Shown: positions 33,183-42,308 of the stretch, in pieces
Layout of the letters: every line of letters begins with the position of its first letter
Position numbering within the stretch: the first letter of the stretch is position 1
Assembly: GCF_030156785.1 (NCBI RefSeq)
Contig: NZ_JASGLW010000012.1
Coordinates: 1-52,299, forward strand
DNA length: 52,299 nucleotides
Origin: Methanohalophilus sp.
Lineage (GTDB): Archaea > Halobacteriota > Methanosarcinia > Methanosarcinales > Methanosarcinaceae
Reading direction: 5' to 3'
Position numbers and translations under genes: made by a program
The notes under the pieces: model-generated
Databases searched by the model: none
What the model saw: only the letters and a program-made list of their open reading frames with translations
What the model was told of the DNA's origin: nothing

Positions 33183-33884
33183 ATGGAGTTGCTCATAAGC
33201 CCTATTAATACAGAAGAAGCTGTTTCTGCATTGCAAGGCGGTGCCGATATTATCGATGTCAAGAATCCTAAAGAAGGATCTCTCGGTGCAAATTTCCCAT
33301 GGGTTATAAAGGATGTAAAGGAAGCAATTGAATCCAAAAAACCTGTTAGTGCAGCATTGGGAGATTTTAACTATAAACCCGGAAGTGCAGCCCTTGCAGC
33401 CTATGGTGCAGCCATGGCAGGAGCAAGTTATGTCAAAATCGGACTCTACGATATCCAAACCGAAGAACAGGCTTTTGACGTCCTTTCCGGAATTGTGAAA
33501 ACTGCATCCCTTATGGAAGAACCTCCAAAGGTTGTTGCCTGCGGATATTCTGACTACAAAAGGATTAATTCAATAAATCCTGCCTTGCTGCCGGCAATTG
33601 GGGCTCGCGCAGGAGTTGACCTTGTGATGGTTGATACAGGGGTAAAGGACGGCGCCTCGACCTTTGAGTTCATGTCAGAGGAAGAACTCATAGATTTTGT
33701 TAACAAAGCACATGAACTGGGGCTTAAAACCGCTATTGCCGGTAGTCTGAAGTTCGAAGATATCCCCATACTCAAGCGGATCAATCCTGATATCATCGGT
33801 GTTAGGGGTATGGTCTGCGGAGGAGACAGGACATCCACAATCAAAAAAGAGCTTGTAGAAGAACTTAAGGCAAAGATATCCTGA
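33183..33884 (+). CDS. mfnB: (5-formylfuran-3-yl)methyl phosphate synthase
   Basis: MfnB builds the furan ring of methanofuran from two glyceraldehyde-3-phosphate molecules. The 233-residue TIM barrel has GGADIIDVKNPKEGSLGANFPW with the Schiff-base Lys and conserved residues, SAALGDF, ASYVKIGLY, and IIGVRGMVCGGDR near the C-terminus. A GAGG site precedes ATG 33183. Methanofuran is the C1 carrier of methanogenesis, which agrees with the rest of the window. Confidence 0.9.
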   Translation: MELLISPINTEEAVSALQGGADIIDVKNPKEGSLGANFPWVIKDVKEAIESKKPVSAALGDFNYKPGSAALAAYGAAMAGASYVKIGLYDIQTEEQAFDVLSGIVKTASLMEEPPKVVACGYSDYKRINSINPALLPAIGARAGVDLVMVDTGVKDGASTFEFMSEEELIDFVNKAHELGLKTAIAGSLKFEDIPILKRINPDIIGVRGMVCGGDRTSTIKKELVEELKAKIS

Positions 33885-34173
33885 TTCCGAAAGTAAATTC
33901 CCAATCATGGGAGTACAAGAGCAGTGATATTGTCGAAATAATCGACAAGAAACACAGATATGTAGTTGTCAGACCTTTGGGTATCCAGAGGATTCCGGAA
34001 AAGATTTTATACGAATGACGGCAACCTTCGCGGAAATGCAGGAATTGGAATAGATGATTTTAGGTATCTATTAAAAAAGCCCGTCCATGCGAAGCAGAGT
34101 ATATCCTGTTGACTACCACACAGCCTATTCATCTTGGGAAGAAGACGAGATGATACAAAAATATTTTAGCTGA
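33881..34173 (+). pseudogene. Frameshifted remnant of a small gene of unknown family
   Basis: Three consecutive frames carry protein-like sequence. Frame one gives SWEYKSSDIVEIIDKK and YVVVRPLGIQRIPEKILYE, ending TGA at 34016. Frame two then gives NDGNLRGNAGIGIDDFRYLL. Frame three gives RSRVYPVDYHTAYSSWEEDE, ending MIQKYFS and TGA at 34171. Each join needs the same kind of shift (one added or two lost bases). No start codon is visible for the first part, so the 5' end is also missing or altered. I cannot name the family. Assembly errors would also give this picture. Confidence 0.5.
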
Positions 34174-34206
34174 AGTAACCTAAATAAAAGGTGTAGGGGT
34201 TGCTCA

Positions 34207-34890
34207 ATGCTAAGACAAAGATTTGTGCTGGATACTACCGGGCTTACAGACCTTCAGGTAAGAGACAGCGTGGGAGCAGACAATGTCTGTGATGGTATGA
34301 AAGAAATTCTTGAACTGATTGCAAAGGCAAGGCTTGATCTTGAGATCAGTTGCTATGTGCCTTTTCCCTCAGTTTATAAAGAACTACGTGAATTTGCATC
34401 TAATAACAACTGCGATAGCGAAGTATTTGCAAAAATTGACACATGGCTTGTAAAGAAGACACCTGACAGGTATGAGGTAAAAATTCCTTCCCGGATTTTC
34501 CATGAGTATGTGGCTTACATGCGGGAAAGGATCGACAAAGGAATGAACGTCGCCGAGGAAGCAATCCGCGATGCTTCTTATAAATGCCTGTTCCTCACAT
34601 CCGAAGCCGAAAATCACAAACAGATTGAGACGGAAATTGAGAGAGAAGTCATTGGTACCATAGTCGGGAAATTCCGCAATAAGTACAGATCAGCGTTGCG
34701 TTATGGAATCCTCGACAGTGCCCCGGATATTGATGTATTGCTTCTTGCCAAGGAACTCGATGCTGCGGTAGTCGCCAAGGATTACGGCATTCAGAAATGG
34801 GCTGAGCAACTTGGCGTGCGTTTTGTTCCTGCAGATACATTTCCCATGATGCTCAAGGAGTACCTCAGTCATGCGGAAGTAAAAAAGTAA
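34207..34890 (+). CDS. RNA-free ribonuclease P (HARP, UPF0278 family)
   Basis: A 227-residue protein of the PIN-like UPF0278 family, formerly called RNA ligase partner, whose members include HARP, the protein-only RNase P that trims tRNA 5' leaders. The N-terminal [12 protein letters not shown] holds the first catalytic Asp. The helical insertion spans about residues 75-165. [26 protein letters not shown] holds the remaining acidic residues. Archaea with HARP usually also keep the RNA-based enzyme, so this may be a supplement. It starts after GGTGTAGGGG. Confidence 0.83.
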   Translation: MLRQRFVLDTTGLTDLQVRDSVGADNVCDGMKEILELIAKARLDLEISCYVPFPSVYKELREFASNNNCDSEVFAKIDTWLVKKTPDRYEVKIPSRIFHEYVAYMRERIDKGMNVAEEAIRDASYKCLFLTSEAENHKQIETEIEREVIGTIVGKFRNKYRSALRYGILDSAPDIDVLLLAKELDAAVVAKDYGIQKWAEQLGVRFVPADTFPMMLKEYLSHAEVKK

Positions 34891-34891
34891 C

Positions 34892-35734
34892 TTACAGTGA
34901 GGAGCCCGCTACAAATGCAAAAAGTGCCAGGAACATTGCGTACTTAAACCATTTTGAAGATTTTCCTGGGTTGCCGCGAAGGATTGCAAGAATTGCAAAA
35001 ATAAATACAGCATCTGCAAGAACTACAAGGTACAGGTATCCCTCCCCAAGAAGACCCGTGAGATATGGATAAGGGCTTGCAATAATACCTATTATTCCCA
35101 GTGCTGATGCAAGGAACTTTGAAACTTTTTCTCCTGCGACTATTGGAAGTGTCTTAGCCCCTTCCTGCATGTCACCCTCCATGTCCTCAATATCTTTCAC
35201 AATTTCCCGGGCAATTGTCGCAAATGTTGCCAGAAGGAACAGGATAGCCAAGGCATAAACTCCCCCAATACCAAAAACTGCCCCCCCAAAAAGGAATGTG
35301 GAACCTGTGAGGTAACCAACCGAAACATTGCCCACCAGAGGCATGCTCTTGAGGTTTCTTGCATAAAGTACCAGCAGGAAAGAATTGATAATCGCAATTG
35401 CCACACAAACATAGTTAATCCAAAAAGCAAGGAAAATTCCGACTGCAAATAGCAAAAAGGAAAAGTAAAGGGCATTACGAGCTGAAACCCTTCCGGAAGG
35501 AATCGGCCTTTGTGGTCGGTTTATGGAATCAATATGGATGTCATAATAGTCATTTATTGTATTTCCTGCACCTGTTATCAGCACAACTGTTACCATGACA
35601 AGTAATGAATCCATTATCGGGAAGAGGCCGTCTCCTTCCTCAAGGATTCCAAATGTAATCAGGACAGCTATGATAGAGGCAAATGCCGCCATTGCACAAT
35701 TGGATATACGCATCAGTTGCAGGTAAGAATGCAT
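34892..35734 (-). CDS. Digeranylgeranylglyceryl phosphate synthase (UbiA family)
   Basis: Adds the second geranylgeranyl chain to GGGP to form the archaeal lipid core. The 280-residue UbiA-type membrane protein has the first Asp-rich motif NDYYDIHIDSINRPQRPIPSG at about residues 60-80, the second DIEDMEGD near residue 183, and about eight to nine transmembrane helices. UbiA relatives include menaquinone-type prenyltransferases, but the NRPxRPIPSG variant is characteristic of DGGGP synthase. Its stop lies next to the convergent HARP stop. Confidence 0.87.
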   Translation of the reverse strand: MHSYLQLMRISNCAMAAFASIIAVLITFGILEEGDGLFPIMDSLLVMVTVVLITGAGNTINDYYDIHIDSINRPQRPIPSGRVSARNALYFSFLLFAVGIFLAFWINYVCVAIAIINSFLLVLYARNLKSMPLVGNVSVGYLTGSTFLFGGAVFGIGGVYALAILFLLATFATIAREIVKDIEDMEGDMQEGAKTLPIVAGEKVSKFLASALGIIGIIASPYPYLTGLLGEGYLYLVVLADAVFIFAILAILRGNPGKSSKWFKYAMFLALFAFVAGSSL

Positions 35735-35764
35735 GAGCTTATTAACTCCTAAAATTACCCCTGA

Positions 35765-36580
35765 TCACGTGCCCAATTGCAGGGGATTGGATATCTTTTT
35801 CAATGTGGCTATCAATGAAAGAGCTGCAAGATAACTGGTCTTTGGATTGATTGGAGAGGGCACGTTTTCAATACGATTAGTAAAAGATCCAAAATCTCCT
35901 TTTACTGTTATTTCGTGGATATTCCGTGTAATATCCGGATTGGCAAAAATCCGGACATGCGTCTTTTTAAAACCTATTCCCGCAATACTGAGCGTTGCTG
36001 CAACATTGACATTTGCCGGGAATGCCTTTACGGCCTCTGCTGCAGTCCCCTCAAAGATCAGTGTTTTATCTGTGATTGAATCCAGATCAATGTTGTTTTC
36101 AATAATATAAGGTGCTCCTGCAAGCCCTCTTGGTGCTTTCTCAGTCGTGAGGGAAACCGAATCAATTCCTGCAATTGATGCAGACCTGAGACCATCAATT
36201 CCACATATTGCACCTGAAGGCAAGTAGATATTACAACTATTTTCCTTTGCAATCGACAGGACCTCATCAAAAAGTTCGGCATCGACAAATGCCCCAATGC
36301 TTGCAACCAGAACATCACACTTTGCTTTAAGTGCCATGGGTACCACCTCATAAACCGCACTTTGTGATGCGCATTCCACCACCATGTCAACTTCCAAGAC
36401 CATTTCCGGCACATCCAGAACCCGCGGATGTGAATTAACAAGAGAGGCCAAGGCATTTTTCACAGAATCCTCATGCTTATCATATATCGCGTAAAGCTTC
36501 ATTCCTGGAATTGATGTATCCACTGCTTTGCAAATCTCGGTACCAATCGCACCACAACCAACTACTCCAACCCTTATCAT
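35765..36580 (-). CDS. nadX: L-aspartate dehydrogenase
   Basis: Oxidises aspartate to iminoaspartate for NAD synthesis. The 271-residue protein has the Rossmann GVVGCGAIGTEI at its start, VVECASQSAVYE, LPSGAICGIDGLRSA near residue 115, and a C-terminal NPKTSYLAALSLIATLKK. GGAGAATCTT precedes the ATG. It is divergent from nadC with about 110 bp between the start codons; nadA is not seen in the window. Confidence 0.88.
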   Translation of the reverse strand: MIRVGVVGCGAIGTEICKAVDTSIPGMKLYAIYDKHEDSVKNALASLVNSHPRVLDVPEMVLEVDMVVECASQSAVYEVVPMALKAKCDVLVASIGAFVDAELFDEVLSIAKENSCNIYLPSGAICGIDGLRSASIAGIDSVSLTTEKAPRGLAGAPYIIENNIDLDSITDKTLIFEGTAAEAVKAFPANVNVAATLSIAGIGFKKTHVRIFANPDITRNIHEITVKGDFGSFTNRIENVPSPINPKTSYLAALSLIATLKKISNPLQLGT

Positions 36581-36688
36581 AAGATTCTCCTTTTTTAAGC
36601 CCTTGCCAGCAATCGTATTACTATCTGTTTATTGATTCTCTGTTGAAAGCATATAAATCTCTTGAAACATAAATCATTTATTGGTGAA

Positions 36689-37516
36689 ATGATGATCACG
36701 TCGCGTCTGGAAGATTTTATTGAAGAAGATCTGGGTTACAATGATATTTCCTGTACACTTGTGCCTGACAATCCTCAAAAGGCAGTTATTTTTGCAAAGG
36801 AAAAGTGTGTTCTGGCAGGAACAGATATTGCAAAGGAAATACTGGACTATTTTGGAATACAGTATGAGCAACACTTTAATGACGGGGATTTTCTGGGTGC
36901 CGGGGACATTATTTATGACCTTGATGGAGATGCTGTATCCATACTAAGAGCCGAACGCCTTACACTAAATTTCCTCGGACATTTGAGCGGAATTGCGACC
37001 CTTACACGCAAATGCGTGGATATAATTCCAAAGCATTCCAGAACAAAGATTGCCGCCACAAGGAAAACAACACCTGGACTCCGCAAATATGAAAAGCTTG
37101 CAGTTATAGCCGGAGGTGGAGATCCTCACCGTTTCAATCTTTCTGACTCTATTATCATAAAGGACAATCACCGAAATATAATGGGACTGAAAAGTGCCAT
37201 CCTTGAAGCACAAAAAAGAACCAGTTTTACCCAGAAAATAGAAGTGGAAGTTGAGTCTGTTGATGATGCCCTTATTGCCGCAAAAATGAATGTTGATATT
37301 ATCATGCTTGATAATATGAGTCCTGAAGAAATAATTGACACAATCTCTGCACTTCAGGCAGAAGGTTTACGCGAACGTGTGATCATTGAAATATCAGGTG
37401 GGATTTCTCAGGATAACCTAAAAGATTTCGTCGACATCGACGCTGATATTATCTCAATGGGATCCCTTATTCATAAATCTCACTGGATAGACATCAGCCT
37501 TGAAATAAAGAAGTGA
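36689..37516 (+). CDS. nadC: Nicotinate-nucleotide pyrophosphorylase
   Basis: Converts quinolinate and PRPP to nicotinate mononucleotide. The 275-residue protein shows EDLGYNDISCTLVP near the N-terminus, RKTTPGLRKYEKLAVIAGGG with substrate-binding Arg and Lys, and IEVEVESVDDALIA. ATG 36689 (or 36692) is chosen over the TTG at 36662 because the family begins here; GGTGA lies just upstream. A TATA-like CATATAAAT is near 36650, so the leader is short. Confidence 0.9.
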   Translation: MMITSRLEDFIEEDLGYNDISCTLVPDNPQKAVIFAKEKCVLAGTDIAKEILDYFGIQYEQHFNDGDFLGAGDIIYDLDGDAVSILRAERLTLNFLGHLSGIATLTRKCVDIIPKHSRTKIAATRKTTPGLRKYEKLAVIAGGGDPHRFNLSDSIIIKDNHRNIMGLKSAILEAQKRTSFTQKIEVEVESVDDALIAAKMNVDIIMLDNMSPEEIIDTISALQAEGLRERVIIEISGGISQDNLKDFVDIDADIISMGSLIHKSHWIDISLEIKK

Positions 37517-37604
37517 TGACATAAACTTTATATTAAATTCCAATCTTGTATTTAGGCTATAGGCTAACGGAAAAAGAATCCTTAAAGGATGACAGAGGGG
37601 AACT

Positions 37605-38849
37605 ATGTACAGCCCAAAACGGATTACAACAATTTTTCTTTTTGTGATGATACTGTTTACGGTATTCACCGGCATGTCCGCTGCAAAGCAGGTTCTTTTT
37701 GAGGACTATATTAATGAAGGAGATGGATACCAGATAAACAATTACGTTATTGACGTTACTGATGTGTTTCCTTCAGCCGAATATGCCGCATTATATGTCT
37801 ATGAAAAGGATGAGAAGATTCTTGACAAAGGTATGGATATCAATGACACCTTCAGCTTTGAAGTAGACGGAGAAGATGTGGAAGTAAAATTACTAGATAC
37901 GGCATCCGGAGTCCTAAATAAAGCAAAAATTGCTATTACAATAACTGACGATGATGTTGTTTACACAGATGGTGTAGTGGAAGGTGGACACGAAAAAGCA
38001 GATTTTGTCGGAACTCCAAAATTGATTATTACCAAATCTGTCAGCAACCAGAATATCAAAGTCGGTGATACAATTACTGTGACTGTTTCCGTAGAAAACC
38101 GAGGAGATGATAAAGCCACAGAAATCAGGTTTTCAGATGTTCCACCTGAGAAATTCATCCTTGAGGAAACTTTTGTAAGCCAGACTGGAGAAATGACCCT
38201 TGATGTAGGCCAGTCTCAGCAAGTATTTGTATACCGGATTAAAGCTACAGCTCCTGGAGAGTATGTGATTAAGCCCACAACGGCCACCTTCTCAAATGAA
38301 GCCGGGCAGAATTTCCCACAGGCCTCTTCGAACGTAGTAATAGTTACCGTTGAAGGGGACATAAAAACTCCCGACTTACAGTTTTCTGCCACAGCAGGAC
38401 AATCAACTGTCCCGCGAAATGAAAATATTGATTTTACAATACATATCGAAAACACCGGTGAGGGGCCTGCAGAGGCCGTTTCTGTAGAGCTTTTGCTTCC
38501 TGACGGATTGGAATATCAGAAAGGAGATGAAGAAATCGAAGTAATAGGTGGAATTCCAACCATTTACCTGCAATCTTTCGGAGTCCAGCAGGAAAAAGAG
38601 ATTACTTTGACTGCAAAAGCCAAGAGTGTGGGAAGTTATACGATTACCGGGCATTATTCTTACCGTTATGACAACGGAGTTGAAGGCGAGGAAGTAAGCG
38701 GTGAATTCACATCTGGAACAATTACAGTTGAGAAAGGCAGGTTTGATGCCATTCTTGAGCAACCGATCTATGTTTATATAATACCTATCCTTGTAATAAT
38801 AGGAATTGGAGCCTGGATAGTATACAGGCACCGTCAATATCGCTTCTGA
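37605..38849 (+). CDS. Secreted, C-terminally anchored surface protein with CARDB-like repeats
   Basis: A 414-residue protein. A signal peptide spans residues 1-27 (FLFVMILFTVFTGMSAA). An S-layer-like beta domain follows. Then come two related Ig-like units, one starting near 145 (LIITKSVSNQNIKVGDTITVTV) and another near 255, both of the CARDB/NEW3 type with the phrase VENRGD or IENTGEGPAE. A transmembrane helix at about 387-407 precedes a short basic tail. It faces outward and is anchored in the membrane. The CetZ gene begins 21 nt later, so the two are likely one operon. The partner of the ectodomain is unknown. Confidence 0.77.
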   Translation: MYSPKRITTIFLFVMILFTVFTGMSAAKQVLFEDYINEGDGYQINNYVIDVTDVFPSAEYAALYVYEKDEKILDKGMDINDTFSFEVDGEDVEVKLLDTASGVLNKAKIAITITDDDVVYTDGVVEGGHEKADFVGTPKLIITKSVSNQNIKVGDTITVTVSVENRGDDKATEIRFSDVPPEKFILEETFVSQTGEMTLDVGQSQQVFVYRIKATAPGEYVIKPTTATFSNEAGQNFPQASSNVVIVTVEGDIKTPDLQFSATAGQSTVPRNENIDFTIHIENTGEGPAEAVSVELLLPDGLEYQKGDEEIEVIGGIPTIYLQSFGVQQEKEITLTAKAKSVGSYTITGHYSYRYDNGVEGEEVSGEFTSGTITVEKGRFDAILEQPIYVYIIPILVIIGIGAWIVYRHRQYRF

Positions 38850-38870
38850 TAATCAATTTGGAGGAATGGT

Positions 38871-39977
38871 TTGCTTAATATACTTATCATCGGAAATGGC
38901 CAGTGCGGCAATCGTATTCTGGATGCTGTCAATAAAGAAGCATTTGGAGGCAGCGGGAAACTTGCAAAATTCTACTCAAAGCAGAGTTACAAAAGCAATG
39001 TGCAGACACTTGCCATTAACACGGCTGTCAATGATCTGAAAGAGATGAAATACACAAAGGCAAAAGATCGCATTCATATTCCTCATTTGCATGGTGTTGG
39101 TGCCAACCGTAATGTCGGTAAAAAAGTCTTTGAGGAAAACAAAGCCCAAATAATGCGCAATATCGATGAAAGGGGTAGTTTTGATGTAGGATTTGTTATA
39201 ACTTCAGCATCTGGTGGAACTGGATCTTCTTTCACTCCTTCGTTGATAACAGAACTCAAGAAGGAACATGATTTTCCAATCTATGCCATTGTTGTATTGC
39301 CATTCCGTGAAGAAGGGACTCTCTACTTACAAAACGCTGCTTTTTGTCTCCGTGACATCAGGGAAAGTGGAGTTGACGGTATAATTCTTGCCGATAACCA
39401 GTACCTTAAGCAACTTGGCGGTGATGTCCAGTCCGCCTATGATGCTATTAATACTATGATAGCAAGGAGGTTGTTGCTCCTTCTTGATTCACTTGACAGT
39501 GAAATGATGATGGTTACGGATCTTGGTGATTTTAAGACTGTTATGAGTGGTGGAGCAGGAATTGCAACTATTGGATATTATGAAGCAGACCATGCGATGC
39601 CCATAAAATCAGTCATCCAGAAAGCTATTGCGCCCTCCGGCCTATTATTCAATACTGACGTGTACAGTGAAGCAAGCCGTTCAATGATTATTATACGAGG
39701 AGACAAGACATACCTTAGCATCGAGGAAATTTCAGCGGAAGTCGAAAAACTCTCATCCTCAGTAGGTCATGTCTTCAAAGGCATTGTTGTGCGCAAAGGT
39801 GATCTCCCTCGGGTACTTGCTGTTCTTACCCTCGAAACCGCAACCGAACTTGAGAAGCTTTATTCAATAGCTGTGGATGCCATTAAGGAAGAAAAAGCTA
39901 AAAAAGAACGTGTTACTGAAAATAAAGAGTTAGACCGTGCATTTTCACAAATCGATGGTCTTGAGCCTCATTATTGA
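38871..39977 (+). CDS. CetZ-like tubulin/FtsZ superfamily GTPase
   Basis: A 368-residue tubulin-superfamily protein. IIGNGQCGNRI (about residues 5-15) is the first nucleotide-binding loop, and SASGGTGSS (near residue 113) is the tubulin signature that contacts GTP phosphates. It lacks the FtsZ C-terminal peptide and ends in a charged tail, resembling the CetZ/archaeal tubulin group involved in cell shape rather than division FtsZ. It starts with TTG at 38871, six or so bases after GGAGG; no ATG is available in frame. It follows a membrane-anchored surface protein. Confidence 0.8.
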   Translation: MLNILIIGNGQCGNRILDAVNKEAFGGSGKLAKFYSKQSYKSNVQTLAINTAVNDLKEMKYTKAKDRIHIPHLHGVGANRNVGKKVFEENKAQIMRNIDERGSFDVGFVITSASGGTGSSFTPSLITELKKEHDFPIYAIVVLPFREEGTLYLQNAAFCLRDIRESGVDGIILADNQYLKQLGGDVQSAYDAINTMIARRLLLLLDSLDSEMMMVTDLGDFKTVMSGGAGIATIGYYEADHAMPIKSVIQKAIAPSGLLFNTDVYSEASRSMIIIRGDKTYLSIEEISAEVEKLSSSVGHVFKGIVVRKGDLPRVLAVLTLETATELEKLYSIAVDAIKEEKAKKERVTENKELDRAFSQIDGLEPHY

Positions 39978-40105
39978 AAGTTGAAAAACATGGCTGTCAG
40001 AGCCAGCGAGTTGCAGTTGCAAGTTACACATGACGAAAATATGGCAAAAAGACAAATCGTATACTAAGGGATTATAGACGGTAAATTTGTTGGATGAGAG
40101 AGATT

Positions 40106-40549
40106 ATGGATTATCAAGGTGGAAATATTGGACGGGTTTTTGTATTGAGAATAGATCATGGTGATAACGTCCTCGAAGAAATCGAAAAATTTGCCACCGC
40201 AGAAAATATCACTTCTGCTTTTATGTTCATGCTGGGTGCACTTTCAGAGGGAAACGTTGTTGTGGGACCTGAGAAGAACCAGACTCCTCCCACGCCTATT
40301 TGGTTCCGATTTAACAATCCTCATGAAGTTATCGGAATTGGGAATATATTCAAGGAAAATGGCAAAACCAGAATCCATCTTCATGCAGCTCTTGGCAGAA
40401 ATGGCAACACAAGTGCTGGATGCATAAGAGAGAAAAACGAAACATTCATGGTTACCGAGATATTTGTTCTTGAAATTCAAGGCATGCAAGCAGAAAGAAT
40501 TCACGATAAAGAGCGCGGCTTTTCACCAATTTGTTTCAGGAAAGATTAA
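40106..40549 (+). CDS. PPC-domain (DUF296) protein
   Basis: A 147-residue single-domain PPC protein. It shows GRVFVLRIDHGDNVLEEIEKFA near the N-terminus, FMLGALSEGNVV, and HLHAALGRNGNTSAGCI with conserved histidines that may bind metal. It ends in a FVLEIQGM strand. Plant relatives bind AT-rich DNA, whereas the free-standing prokaryotic form is uncharacterised. ATG 40094 is an alternative start four codons upstream. Confidence 0.78.
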   Translation: MDYQGGNIGRVFVLRIDHGDNVLEEIEKFATAENITSAFMFMLGALSEGNVVVGPEKNQTPPTPIWFRFNNPHEVIGIGNIFKENGKTRIHLHAALGRNGNTSAGCIREKNETFMVTEIFVLEIQGMQAERIHDKERGFSPICFRKD

Positions 40550-40955
40550 AGGGTATTAAATTATTGCAGTTCCTTAAATATTTCAATTGTCTTTTTCTGC
40601 TGAAATTCATTTGGTATCTTTGTTTCATGACATTCTACCTATTCTTTCAAGGAACACAAAATAATATTTAGCAGGGCGGACCGCGTTTAAGTGTACTTTT
40701 CTCATCCCAGCTATAATTATTCCCTACTCATAGAAATAAAACATTCAACACTAATCTCCAACTGGCGAAGATTCGCCATCGCCTGATTTACCGGGAAGTT
40801 TGATTATGCCATCAAGTAATCCAACAATAGAAAAAAGATTCTATTTATTAGATTCTATCTATTAATTTGATGATTATTTGTTCTTCATGAGAGGGAAATA
40901 TATTATACAGAGAAATCCTATTATTCATTCTATACAGGTCATAGGGTGAAAAATA
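40550..40955. other. Intergenic region upstream of enolase with a short hairpin
   Basis: TGGCGA (40763-40768) and TCGCCA (40773-40778) form a tight 6-bp hairpin with a 4-nt loop. It lies within a minus-strand stretch (40751-40840) that reads protein-like as GLLDGIIKLPGKSGDGESSP but has no start codon. GGGTGA at about 40945 is the enolase ribosome binding site. TATA-like sequences near 40905 (AAATATATTATA) suit the enolase promoter. Confidence 0.4.
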
Positions 40956-42233
40956 ATGAGCTACATCGGAGAGGAAAGTAGATTTAAGATTGAAAAAATC
41001 CACGCTAGGGAAATTTTAGACTCTCGGGGTAATCCGACTGTGGAAGTTGATGTGTACACTAAAGCGGGTTTTGGAAGAGCAAGTGTACCATCAGGTGCAT
41101 CTACCGGTAGTAACGAAGCTCTTGAATTAAGGGACAATGAAGATGATCGTTACAACGGAAAGGGTGTCCTTGATGCGGTTGATAATGTTAATAGCACAAT
41201 TGCCAGTGAATTGCTAGGAATGGATGTCAGGAACCAGCGTGAAATTGATGACCTGATGATAGCCCTCGATGGAACAGACAACAAGATGACGTTTGGTGCA
41301 AATGCTATTCTTGGAGTCTCCATGGCTGTTGCAAGAGCAGCAGCTGATTCACTGAATTTACCTTTATACAGATATCTGGGAGGAACAAATGCCTTTGCAC
41401 TCCCAATTCCCACAATGAACGTCCTCAATGGTGGAAAACATGCAGGCAATGAACTTTCAATCCAGGAATTCATGATACAGCCAAAAGGTGCAGATACTTA
41501 TTCTAATGCTCTTCGTATGGGAAGTGAAACCTACCATGCCCTTGGAAAAATCCTTGAGGACAAGTACGGTGCATCTGCAACAAATGTCGGTTATGAGGGC
41601 GGTTATGCACCACCGATTGACCTGACTTCTGATGCACTTGATGCACTTGTCAGCGCAATCGAAGAAGCCGGTTATACGGAGTCCGAAATTACTATTGGAC
41701 TTGATGCCGCTGCGTCCGAGTTCTTTGATGGAGAAAATTATTCCATTGATGGCAATCTACTTACACCCGAAGAGCTAACCGATTTCTATCTGGAACTTAT
41801 TGGAACCTATCCTATACTCTCAATCGAGGATCCTTACCATGAAGAGGCTTTTGAGGACTTTGCAAATCTCACAAGTGAAGCATGGGAAACCATTATTGTA
41901 GGAGATGACCTTTTCGTAACTAACGTTTCACGTCTTGCAAAAGGTATAGAAATGAACGCTGCAAATGCACTCCTCCTGAAAGTCAACCAGATCGGAACAC
42001 TTTCTGAAGCCTTTGATGCTGCAACACTTGCTAGTCGCAGTGGTTACAGTGTCATAGTCAGCCATAGATCGGCTGAGACTGAAGATAGTACCATCGCAGA
42101 CATTTCAGTTGCACTTGGTGCTGATTTCATCAAGACCGGAGCACCTGCAAGAGGAGAAAGGACTGCCAAATACAACCAGCTTCTTAGGATAGAAGAAGAT
42201 CTGGGCAATGCTGCAAGATTTGTGCAACTCTAA
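40956..42233 (+). CDS. eno: Enolase
   Basis: Interconverts 2-phosphoglycerate and phosphoenolpyruvate. The 425-residue protein has the family set: AREILDSRGNPTVEVDV at the N-terminus, PSGASTGSNEALELRD, LGLDAAASE-type metal ligand region, SIEDPYHEEAFED, and LLLKVNQIGTL with the catalytic Lys. SHRSAETED and KTGAPARGERTAKYNQLLRI follow. GGGTGA lies before the ATG. The acidic composition agrees with a salt-adapted host. Confidence 0.94.
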   Translation: MSYIGEESRFKIEKIHAREILDSRGNPTVEVDVYTKAGFGRASVPSGASTGSNEALELRDNEDDRYNGKGVLDAVDNVNSTIASELLGMDVRNQREIDDLMIALDGTDNKMTFGANAILGVSMAVARAAADSLNLPLYRYLGGTNAFALPIPTMNVLNGGKHAGNELSIQEFMIQPKGADTYSNALRMGSETYHALGKILEDKYGASATNVGYEGGYAPPIDLTSDALDALVSAIEEAGYTESEITIGLDAAASEFFDGENYSIDGNLLTPEELTDFYLELIGTYPILSIEDPYHEEAFEDFANLTSEAWETIIVGDDLFVTNVSRLAKGIEMNAANALLLKVNQIGTLSEAFDAATLASRSGYSVIVSHRSAETEDSTIADISVALGADFIKTGAPARGERTAKYNQLLRIEEDLGNAARFVQL

Positions 42234-42273
42234 AAAAAACCAAACCGACTGTATGAATTCAAGCACATAAACA

Positions 42274-42308
42274 GGCAGCATATATTCTCCAAAAGGAGAA
42301 ATGCTGCC
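42274..42308 (+). terminator. Strong two-part hairpin after enolase
   Basis: GGCAGCAT (42274-42281) pairs with ATGCTGCC (42301-42308). Inside it TTCTCC (42285-42290) pairs with GGAGAA (42295-42300) around an AAAA loop, leaving a 3-nt bulge. TTCTTCGGTTATTGG follows. This is the most stable hairpin I see in the window, about 40 nt after the eno stop. Confidence 0.6.
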
